Assembly: GCA_011390455.1 (NCBI GenBank) | Contig: JAABSI010000153.1 | Span: 1-5,218, forward strand | DNA: 5,218 nucleotides | DNA from: Trueperaceae bacterium | Lineage (GTDB): Bacteria > Deinococcota > Deinococci > Deinococcales > Trueperaceae | Direction: 5' to 3' | In this document: positions 1-5,124 of the stretch, in pieces | Position numbering within the stretch: position 1 is the first letter of the stretch | Layout of the letters: each line of letters opens with the position of its first letter | Notes under the pieces: generated by a model | What the model was told of the DNA's origin: nothing | Seen by the model: the letters and a program-made list of their open reading frames with translations, nothing else | Database searches by the model: none | Made by a program: the position numbers and the translations under genes

Positions 1-137
1 GCCAGCGCCAACGGCACCGACAGCAGCGCGAGCCCCCGCCGCAGGCGCACCGAGGCCCTCCCCTCGGCCTCGCCCGCCAGCACCAGGGCGACGGTGACGG
101 CGAGGAAGGCGGCGGTGGCGGCGTCGAGGAGGCTCAT
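1..137 (-). CDS. Predicted membrane protein, N-terminal part only (runs off the window)
   Basis: An ATG at 137-135 overlaps the TGA stop of the preceding gene (ATGA, 134-137). The frame then stays open to the window edge, giving 45 complete codons plus 2 nt. The product begins MSLLDAATAAFLAVTVALVL, a strongly hydrophobic first helix (about residues 5-21). A charged loop with two acidic and several Arg residues follows (about 22-35), and then the start of a second hydrophobic stretch. No clear ribosome binding site precedes the ATG, so translation probably depends on coupling to the upstream gene. It is the fourth gene of the run that starts with the propeller lipoprotein. The family cannot be identified from 45 residues. 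The call rests on the exact 4-nt overlap, the hydrophobic N-terminus and the matching pattern at the two preceding junctions. Confidence 0.72.
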   Translation of the reverse strand, partial: MSLLDAATAAFLAVTVALVLAGEAEGRASVRLRRGLALLSVPLAL

Positions 138-541
138 GGGGCCGACCCCGGCGGCGCCTCGAGCGGGGCCGGCGCCGCGCCCCGGGCTGGTGCTGCGCGC
201 CGCGCCGCCACCAACCAGACGAGCACGCCGAGGCCGCCCACGACGGCGAGCAGCGCGAGCCCGAGCGTGGGCGCCCAGGCGGCCAGGACCGCGAGCGCGA
301 AGGCGGTGAGCGTCGAGAGCGCGAGGCTGATGCCCAGGGTGAGCGCCCAGCGCGTCCACGGGTCGGCGCCGGCCAGCAGCCGCGCCCACCCGAAGCCGGG
401 GGCGAGCGCGACGAAGGCCACCGCCACCAGCGGGCGCGCCTCCTGGGCCGCGACGAGCACCCCCGTCTGGTAGGCGAGCGCGGCGGCCGTGAGCGCGAGC
501 CAGAGGCCGGCGCCGAGGGTCCGGCGGGCGAGCGCGGTCAC
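134..541 (-). CDS. Small polytopic membrane protein of unknown function (135 aa)
   Basis: The chosen start is the GTG at 541-539, which overlaps the TGA of the 630-residue membrane protein (GTGA, 538-541). The same frame stays open far upstream, but that extension is only a shadow inside the larger gene. The product has about four hydrophobic segments: residues 9-32, 37-57, 66-90 and 93-113. A short Arg-containing turn follows, and then a Pro/Ala-rich tail (about 116-135) that is probably cytoplasmic. The second segment contains ALAPGFGWARLL, followed by D60 and an Arg before segment three. This PGF-x-ARLL-then-helix layout is reminiscent of the DUF1616-like membrane proteins found near glycan genes, but the resemblance is from memory and weak. 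No ribosome binding site is visible, so translational coupling is likely. It may be a membrane partner of the protein encoded just upstream. Confidence 0.8.
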   Translation of the reverse strand: MTALARRTLGAGLWLALTAAALAYQTGVLVAAQEARPLVAVAFVALAPGFGWARLLAGADPWTRWALTLGISLALSTLTAFALAVLAAWAPTLGLALLAVVGGLGVLVWLVAARRAAPARGAAPAPLEAPPGSAP

Positions 542-2430
542 GGGCGCGCCCCGCGCGGCGTCCACCGGTGCAGGCTGCCGCCTTCGGTGGCGGCCACGAG
601 CTCGAAGTCGGCGGAGGCCGCCAGGCGCTGGTCCAGGGCGGCCAGGTCGACGTCCACGAGGTCGCCGAAGAGTCGCGCGGTCGCCTCCTCGCTGCGCGTG
701 AAGAGCACGAAGGCGGTGGGGCGCCCCTCGTCGCGCAGGCGCCGCTCGAGCGTGCGGGCGAGCGCGCGGACGTCGGCCGCGGTGCCGCTCGCGCCCTGCG
801 CGAAGGGCGTCAGCGCTTCCAGGTGGGTGTAGGCGAGGTCGGTGTAGCGCGCCATGCGGATGGGGGCGTTGGTGGTGAGGGTCACGACCAGCGCGTCGTC
901 GGGGGCGGCCTCGTAGAGCGCCGCGAGCACGTCGATCTCGGGCGCCGTGACGTGGTTCATGCTCTCGTTGCCGTAGTACGCCAGGCTCATCCCCGCCGCC
1001 ATCGAACCGCTCAGCAGCACCACCACGAGCGGGGCGGTCCAGCGGCGGCCGCTGGCGGGGTCGGGGTAGACGATCGCGGCGGCGAACCAGGCGAGGAGCG
1101 GCAGGGCGAAGAGGTAGATCCGCAGGATGATCTCGCCGCCGTACGACTGCAGCGCCACCATCCCGGCCGGCACGAGCAGCAGCACGATCGCGACCCAGTC
1201 GACGTGGCCGCGGCGCACCCGGCGCACCCCGCCGACGATCGCCAGACCCGAGACGAAGAGCGTCAACCACTGCCGCACGTTCAGCACCAGCACCCGCTCG
1301 GCCGAGAGCACGACGTCGTCCGGCGAGGCCAGGATGCGGCTCGAGGCGCTCAGGTTGTCGAACACGCGCCCGACGCCGGCGAGGAGCTCGCCGAGGTGCC
1401 CGGCCAGGTACGGCGTCGTCATCGTGGCGAACCAGGTCGCCAGGAAGGCCGCCATCGCCACCGGCAGCATCGGCGCCCGGCCCAGGCGCAGCACCACCAG
1501 CGCCGCGATCGAGGCCAGCGTCACGAAGGGGCTGAGCTGGTGGGTGGCGACCATCGCGGCGTAGGCCAGCAGCACGACGGCCAGGACGCCGGCGCGGCGG
1601 CCCGCCGGCGCGCGGGGGCGCTCCGCCGCCCGCGGCCGGCGGAGCGCCACGTCGGCTTCGGTCGGGGCGGCGTCGCGCGCGGCCCGATCGTGCTCGACCG
1701 GTCCCGGCCCGGACTCCATCCGCCAGCGCCGCGCGGCGAAGCCGCCGACGTAGAGGCCGAGCACCAGCACGTGCAGGCCGAAGCCCAGCGCCTGCGGCGC
1801 GAAGTAGTCCTGGCCCACCCACGAGGCGCTCAGGAAGAACCAGACCGCCAGCCATGCGTGCCGGGGGTCGTCGGTGAGCGCGCGCGCCAGCAGCAGCACG
1901 GCGGCCGCGATCAGCACGTTCATGAAGACCGGGCCCCACGGCGCCAGCGCCATGGGGCCGTCGAGGCCGGCGAGGTCGCTCGTGAGCGCGGTGAGGGTGA
2001 AGAAGCCGGGCCAGTTGAAGTAGGCGTCGTACTCGAGGGCGAGGCGCCCGTGGTCCTGGACGAAGGCGCCGAGGCCGACGTGCTTGAAGGTGAAGGGGTA
2101 CCGGGCGGTGCCGTACAGCAGCGCGGGGGTGGCGTGCCACAGGGCGATCCAGGCCCCGACGTGGGCGGTGAGCAGGCCGGTGGGGAGGTTCCGGCGGTGC
2201 AGCGCGGCCGCGAAGCCCACGATCAGCAGCCCGGCCGCCACGTAGAAGGCCGACGGCAGGTGCGGCGCCAGCCCCAGGTCGCCCATGCGCGCCAGCGCGC
2301 TCCGATCGACGGTCGCCAGCGCCACCAGCCAGGCGGCGACCGCGTTCGCGAGCAGGTACCACAGGACCGCCCGCGCCCAGCCGTCGGACGCAGCGCGATC
2401 GCGCGCGTCGGGGCCGGGCCCGGCCGTCAC
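538..2430 (-). CDS. Polytopic membrane protein, putative GT-C-like glycosyltransferase / envelope-glycan protein (630 aa)
   Basis: The start is the GTG at 2430-2428, overlapping the lipoprotein stop (GTGA, 2427-2430). About 12 to 14 hydrophobic helices are visible, roughly at residues 20-41, 59-78, 84-106, 140-155, 162-183, 189-205, 211-230, 281-297, 300-315, 321-338, 385-401, 410-427, 434-454 and 464-484. A hydrophilic C-terminal domain of about 145 residues (485-630) follows. Distinctive motifs are EYDAYFNWPGFF (133-144), WVGQDYFAPQALGF (204-217), THQLSPF (296-302) and RIYLFALP (437-444). I recall similar motifs in actinobacterial membrane proteins annotated as hypothetical or as glycosyltransferases. 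The many helices and the acidic residues in an early hydrophilic loop (D126, E133, D135) fit the GT-C fold, whose members use polyprenyl-phosphate sugars, but no catalytic residue is proven. Alternatives are a polysaccharide polymerase or a non-enzymatic scaffold. A basic, proline-rich loop (231-280) is probably cytoplasmic. The gene itself is certain; the activity is inferred. Confidence 0.85.
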   Translation of the reverse strand: MTAGPGPDARDRAASDGWARAVLWYLLANAVAAWLVALATVDRSALARMGDLGLAPHLPSAFYVAAGLLIVGFAAALHRRNLPTGLLTAHVGAWIALWHATPALLYGTARYPFTFKHVGLGAFVQDHGRLALEYDAYFNWPGFFTLTALTSDLAGLDGPMALAPWGPVFMNVLIAAAVLLLARALTDDPRHAWLAVWFFLSASWVGQDYFAPQALGFGLHVLVLGLYVGGFAARRWRMESGPGPVEHDRAARDAAPTEADVALRRPRAAERPRAPAGRRAGVLAVVLLAYAAMVATHQLSPFVTLASIAALVVLRLGRAPMLPVAMAAFLATWFATMTTPYLAGHLGELLAGVGRVFDNLSASSRILASPDDVVLSAERVLVLNVRQWLTLFVSGLAIVGGVRRVRRGHVDWVAIVLLLVPAGMVALQSYGGEIILRIYLFALPLLAWFAAAIVYPDPASGRRWTAPLVVVLLSGSMAAGMSLAYYGNESMNHVTAPEIDVLAALYEAAPDDALVVTLTTNAPIRMARYTDLAYTHLEALTPFAQGASGTAADVRALARTLERRLRDEGRPTAFVLFTRSEEATARLFGDLVDVDLAALDQRLAASADFELVAATEGGSLHRWTPRGARP

Positions 2431-3629
2431 CGCAGGGCGGCCGCCGAGGTGGGCGCGGGCGGGTCGCCCCCCTCGCCGTAGCGCACGACCGCGTCGCCAC
2501 TGTGCCAGTTGGCGCTGGCCACGTCGAGGTACCCGTCGTCGTCGAGGTCGGCGAGCGCGACCGCGAAGGGGGTGAGGTTCGAGGCGTAGGCGATCGGCGC
2601 GGCGTAGCCGTCGCCGGTGCCCAGCAGGACGCTGAGCGAGGTGGGGTCGGCGCCGCTCGGGTGGTTGCCGTGGGTGTTGGCGGTGATCAGGTCGAGGATG
2701 CCGTCGCCGTCCAGGTCGCCGATGGCGACGCCCTTGGGCACCGGTCCGGTGGCGAACTCGGAGCGGGTGAAGCTGCCGTCGCCGAGGCCGAGCAGCACGC
2801 TGACGTCGTCGCTCGCTTGGTTGGCGCTCACCAGGTCGGGCACGCCGTCGCCGTTGAGGTCGCCGACGGCGATCCCGTGCGGGCTCGAGCCCACGGTGTG
2901 GCCGACCACCGGGTCGAAGGTGCCGTCGCCGCGGCCCCGGTGCACGCCGAGGTTGCTGGCGCCCAGGTTGGCGACCGCGATGTCGAGGTTGCCGTCGCCG
3001 TCGAAGTCGGCGGTCACGAGCGCGTGGGGGGAGGAGCCGGAGAAGTGGAGCGTCATCGGGGCGAAGGTGCCGTCGCCGACGCCCATCAGCACGGCGATCT
3101 CGTCCTGGCCCCAGCAGGCGACGCTCAGGTCGGGCGCGCCGTCGCCGTCGAAGTCGCCGACGGCGACGTAGTGCGGGTTCTGGCAGGCGCCGAAGTGGAG
3201 CGCCGGGTCGAAGCCGCCGCTCGCGCGGCCGAGCAGCACGCTGACGTCCTGGCCGGAGTCGCTGTCCTGGTTGGCGGTGACCAGGTCGAGGACGCCGTCG
3301 CCGTCCAGGTCCGCGACCGCGGCGTGTTTGGGCGCGGTGCCCGTGGGGTAGCGCAGGGAGGCCGCGAAGGTGCGGTCGCCGCGCCCGCGCAGGATCGCGA
3401 CCGCGTCGTCGTCGGGGACCGCCACCACCAGGTCGAGATGGGCGTCGCCGTCGAGGTCGGCGACGACGATCGAGTGCGGGGTGGCGCCCGCGAGGTAGGC
3501 CACGGGATCGGACAAGAAGGCCGCCGGCTCGGGCGGCTCGCCCGTCTGATCGGGCGGTTCGACCGTCTGGCATGCGCTCAGGAACAGGACCACGATCAAG
3601 ACGGCGAACGGGAAGCGGCGCTGGTTCAT
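2427..3629 (-). CDS. FG-GAP/VCBS-repeat lipoprotein, predicted seven-bladed beta-propeller (400 aa)
   Basis: The ATG at 3629-3627 has GAGGAG 5 nt upstream. The N-terminus MNQRRFPFAVLIVVLFLSAC is a classic lipoprotein signal: basic start, hydrophobic core and lipobox LSAC, with lipidated Cys20. A short Pro/Glu-rich linker (21-36) follows. Seven repeats of about 49 residues then fill residues 45-388. Each carries a DxDGDGxxD-type calcium-loop motif (starting at 58, 107, 159, 208, 257, 305 and 361) followed by a VSVLLGxGDGTF-like strand. Seven FG-GAP/VCBS repeats normally close into one propeller, as in the integrin alpha head, and typically bind proteins or glycans. The protein should sit outside the cytoplasmic membrane. 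Cys149 and Cys172 are its only cysteines after the lipobox. It heads the coupled run, and its stop overlaps the next start. Its ligand is unknown; no enzymatic domain is visible. Confidence 0.93.
   Translation of the reverse strand: MNQRRFPFAVLIVVLFLSACQTVEPPDQTGEPPEPAAFLSDPVAYLAGATPHSIVVADLDGDAHLDLVVAVPDDDAVAILRGRGDRTFAASLRYPTGTAPKHAAVADLDGDGVLDLVTANQDSDSGQDVSVLLGRASGGFDPALHFGACQNPHYVAVGDFDGDGAPDLSVACWGQDEIAVLMGVGDGTFAPMTLHFSGSSPHALVTADFDGDGNLDIAVANLGASNLGVHRGRGDGTFDPVVGHTVGSSPHGIAVGDLNGDGVPDLVSANQASDDVSVLLGLGDGSFTRSEFATGPVPKGVAIGDLDGDGILDLITANTHGNHPSGADPTSLSVLLGTGDGYAAPIAYASNLTPFAVALADLDDDGYLDVASANWHSGDAVVRYGEGGDPPAPTSAAALR
2523..3458 (-). repeat. Seven tandem FG-GAP/VCBS coding repeats
   Basis: The seven aspartate-rich motifs of the lipoprotein recur at residue spacings of 49, 52, 49, 49, 48 and 56. 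In DNA this appears on the plus strand as recurring blocks close to gccgtcgccgtcgaggtcg, for example near 2699, 2845, 2990, 3137 and 3294. The span given runs from the first to the last motif; the full blades extend somewhat further on both sides. The repeats have diverged in protein sequence outside the calcium loops, so they look like an old structural repeat rather than recent duplications. The sixth unit carries about seven extra residues (the segment ANTHGNHPSGADPTSLS). Confidence 0.9.
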
Positions 3630-3634
3630 GCGTT

Positions 3635-3640
3635 CTCCTC
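3635..3640 (-). promoter_or_regulatory. Ribosome binding site of the propeller lipoprotein gene
   Basis: The minus strand reads GAGGAG here, 5 nt before the ATG at 3629. It is the only strong Shine-Dalgarno sequence in the lipoprotein operon. The three downstream genes lack one and overlap by 4 nt instead. It also fixes the lipoprotein start. Confidence 0.75.
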
Positions 3641-3714
3641 GGCGACGGGCGCCTGGTCTGGGGCCCGGTCGGGGGTGCGGCGGGGCGGCGTGGCCCGCGT
3701 CGACCCTTCGTGTA

Positions 3715-3726
3715 CCACGCGCGTGG
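3715..3726. promoter_or_regulatory. Perfect 12-nt palindrome CCACGCGCGTGG, candidate operator
   Basis: This self-complementary 12-mer lies 86 nt upstream of the lipoprotein start, in the 154-nt gap after manC. Its position suits a repressor or activator site for the lipoprotein operon. No convincing -35/-10 pair is visible beside it. The site is seen directly; its function is a guess. Confidence 0.25.
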
Positions 3727-3742
3727 CGCGGCCTGCGAGCGC

Positions 3743-3762
3743 GCCGGACGGAACCCGCCGGC
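3743..3762 (-). terminator. GC-rich hairpin after manC, possible terminator or leader structure
   Basis: On the minus-strand RNA, GCCGG (3762-3758) can pair with CCGGC (3747-3743), and CGG (3757-3755) with CCG (3751-3749). This leaves a one-base bulge and a three-base loop: an 8-bp, all-GC stem starting 21 nt after the manC stop. No U-tract follows, so it is not a classic rho-independent terminator. It overlaps a competing perfect palindrome at 3755-3768, CCGCCGGCCGGCGG, so the two structures are mutually exclusive. It may end or pause manC transcription, or lie in the leader of the lipoprotein operon. Such stems also arise by chance in DNA this GC-rich. Confidence 0.3.
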
Positions 3763-3783
3763 CGGCGGTGCGGTGCGTTCGGG

Positions 3784-4830
3784 TCACGCGTAGGTGGCTT
3801 CGCTGGTGAGCAGACGTTTGATGTCGGCGACGCGCTCCTTGGCGACCAGGAGCACGGTGTTGCCGTGTTTGACGACGATCAGGTCGTGGACGCCCACGGT
3901 GAAGATGCTGTCGGCCGGGTCTTCGGTGTAGATGATGTTGCCGCTCGCCTCGTGGCCGACGTGGCGGCCGACCACCGTGTTGGTGTCGGGTCCCCGGGCG
4001 AGCAGGCGCTCGAGCGCGACCCAGTCGCCGATGTCGTCCCAATCGCAGGCGACGGGCACCACGTAGGCGCGCTCGGTGCGCTCCATGACCGCGAAGTCGA
4101 TGCTGAGCTTGGGGAGGGTGCCGAACACCTCGGCGATGGTGCCGTGGTCGGCGGCCTCGCGCAGCGGCCCCATGATCGACGGGGCGTGGGCGTCGAGCTC
4201 GTCGAGGATCACGTCGCTGCGCCACACGAAGATCCCGGCGTTCCACAGGAACGAGCCCGAGGCGAGGTAGGCGCGGGCCGCCTCGGCGTGCGGCTTCTCG
4301 ACGAAGCGCTGCACCCGGTAGCCGTGCGCCACGGCGTCGCCGCGCTCGATGTAGCCGTAGCCGGTGGCGGGGTGCGTGGGCGTGATGCCCAGCGTGACCA
4401 GGCCGCGCTCGTTCTGGGCGAGGAAGGCCGCGTGGCGCACGCCGGCGCGGAAGGCGGCCTCGTCGCCGATGCGGTGGTCGCTGCTGAAGAAGCCGAGCAG
4501 CGCGCCGCCGGTGCGGGCGTGGATCGCCAGCGACGCGAGCGCCACCGCCGGGGCGCTGTCGCGTCCGGTCGGCTCGACCAGCACGTTCCGGAGCGGCACC
4601 ATCGGCAGCTGCTCGCGCACGAGCTGGACGTAGCGCGCCGCGGTCGCCACGTAGACGTTCGTGGGTGCGCCGGCGAGCGGCAGCAGGCGGTCGAAGGTCG
4701 CTTGCAGCAGGGTGCGCCCGGTGCGCTCGAGATCGAGGAACTGCTTCGGTCGATCGGCCGTGGAGAGCGGCCAGAAGCGCTGTCCTTGGCCTCCGGCCAT
4801 GATCACGGCGGTGAGTTCGGGCGCTTCCAT
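3784..4830 (-). CDS. manC: Mannose-1-phosphate guanylyltransferase (GDP-mannose pyrophosphorylase)
   Basis: This cytoplasmic enzyme joins GTP and mannose 1-phosphate to make GDP-mannose and pyrophosphate. The 348-residue product shows the family motifs in order: GGQGQRFWPLS (13-23) with PKQF (28-31) for nucleotide binding; EPTGRDSAPAVALAS (86-100); SSDH (116-119); TGYGYIE (156-162); FVEKP (176-180); FLWNAGIF (194-201); SIDFAVME (243-250); and WDDIGDW (264-270). The length fits the single-domain type, and the fused C-terminal phosphomannose isomerase domain of the roughly 470-residue ManC proteins is absent. I chose the ATG at 4830 because it places the GG-x-G-x-R motif at the usual distance from the N-terminus. 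A TTG at 4881 would add 17 unlikely residues. No Shine-Dalgarno sequence precedes the ATG. The product probably feeds mannose into envelope glycans, consistent with the downstream membrane operon. Confidence 0.96.
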   Translation of the reverse strand: MEAPELTAVIMAGGQGQRFWPLSTADRPKQFLDLERTGRTLLQATFDRLLPLAGAPTNVYVATAARYVQLVREQLPMVPLRNVLVEPTGRDSAPAVALASLAIHARTGGALLGFFSSDHRIGDEAAFRAGVRHAAFLAQNERGLVTLGITPTHPATGYGYIERGDAVAHGYRVQRFVEKPHAEAARAYLASGSFLWNAGIFVWRSDVILDELDAHAPSIMGPLREAADHGTIAEVFGTLPKLSIDFAVMERTERAYVVPVACDWDDIGDWVALERLLARGPDTNTVVGRHVGHEASGNIIYTEDPADSIFTVGVHDLIVVKHGNTVLLVAKERVADIKRLLTSEATYA

Positions 4831-4833
4831 GGT

Positions 4834-4847
4834 TCGATTAGAATCGA
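4834..4847. promoter_or_regulatory. Inverted repeat TCGATT-AG-AATCGA just before manC
   Basis: Two perfect 6-nt arms are separated by 2 nt and end 4 nt before the manC start codon (plus-strand reading). The element covers the candidate -10 box, so a protein bound here could block manC transcription. The AT-rich composition stands out from the surroundings. The repeat is seen directly; its role as an operator is inference. Confidence 0.3.
4837..4842 (-). promoter_or_regulatory. Candidate -10 box for a leaderless manC transcript
   Basis: The minus strand reads TCTAAT here, one mismatch from TATAAT, in an unusually AT-rich patch. Six bases (CGAACC) separate it from the A of the manC ATG, so transcription would begin at or near the start codon. 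That agrees with the missing ribosome binding site and with the frequency of leaderless mRNAs in Actinobacteria. The -35 region at a 17-nt spacing (GACTTC) is a poor match, so this remains tentative. Confidence 0.35.
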
Positions 4848-4899
4848 TCGTTCGTGACGGAAGTCTTACCCGGCGCCACAATTCGGTCGGGAACGGGCG

Positions 4900-5112
4900 T
4901 CAGCGCCCCAGCCACGCCCCGATCGCCATGCCCAACATCGCCCCCACGGTGGCGAGCCCGGCGTACAGGGCGAGGCGCATCCGCCCGTAGCCCGGCGCGC
5001 GCGGCGCGCCGTGCCGGCGCCGGCGCTCCAGGTAGCCGCGCACCTCGTAGACCGCCCAGGTGAGCGAGAGCGCGCCGGCCGCCGAGGCGGTGATCGCGAT
5101 CAGGTCGGTCAC
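4900..5112 (-). CDS. Small two-helix membrane protein of unknown function (70 aa)
   Basis: I chose the GTG at 5112 because AGGAG lies 7 nt upstream and the product then begins directly before a hydrophobic helix. A longer reading from 5172 adds 20 Pro/Arg-rich residues that look non-coding. The product has helix 1 at about residues 4-22, a strongly basic loop at about 25-46 (including RRRR at 30-33), and helix 2 at about 47-68. By the positive-inside rule both ends should face outward and the loop should lie in the cytoplasm. Helix 2 carries a four-glycine zipper (G57, G61, G65, G69), suggesting tight helix packing or oligomerisation. It lies 69 nt upstream of manC on the same strand, but manC seems to have its own start signals, so a functional link is unproven. 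I recognise no family. Confidence 0.7.
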   Translation of the reverse strand: MTDLIAITASAAGALSLTWAVYEVRGYLERRRRHGAPRAPGYGRMRLALYAGLATVGAMLGMAIGAWLGR

Positions 5113-5119
5113 GGGAGCG

Positions 5120-5124
5120 CTCCT
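5120..5124 (-). promoter_or_regulatory. Ribosome binding site deciding the GTG start of the 70-aa membrane protein
   Basis: The minus strand reads AGGAG 7 nt before the GTG at 5112, which supports that start over the one at 5172. Most of the site lies inside a perfect 10-nt palindrome, GGAGCGCTCC (5114-5123). The remaining upstream sequence to the window edge (5125-5218) holds no gene or promoter I can support. Confidence 0.6.

Noticed and set aside
568..2481. Long plus-strand open frame (637 codons) opposite the 630-aa membrane gene
   Set aside because: It is Gln/His/Arg/Gly-rich low-complexity protein with no domain, lying antisense to a gene with clear helices and coupled start and stop. 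High GC removes stop codons from such frames.
134..2500. A 788-residue reading of the small membrane gene
   Set aside because: Only the last 135 residues look like protein. The rest is a shadow inside the upstream gene, and the GTG at 541 overlaps that gene's stop.
538..3573. A 1011-residue reading of the GT-C-like gene starting inside the lipoprotein gene
   Set aside because: The first 381 residues are Arg/Pro-rich out-of-frame translation of the lipoprotein. The true start is the GTG at 2430, at the 4-nt overlap.
2502..3809. Plus-strand open frame (435 codons) opposite the propeller lipoprotein
   Set aside because: Its Val/Gly/Ala/Asp-rich repeats are the reverse complement of the FG-GAP repeats. 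There is no independent start signal or recognisable fold.
3626..4246. Minus-strand open frame (206 codons) overlapping the 3' half of manC and the spacer
   Set aside because: It is Arg/His-rich, out of frame with manC, and has no start signal or domain.
3628..4857. Plus-strand open frame (409 codons) opposite manC
   Set aside because: The opposite strand encodes an unmistakable nucleotidyltransferase; this frame is composition-driven and shows no motif.
4879..4881. TTG as an alternative manC start
   Set aside because: It would add 17 residues (WRRVRLPSRTIDSNRT-like) not expected before the nucleotide-binding motif, and no ribosome binding site supports it.
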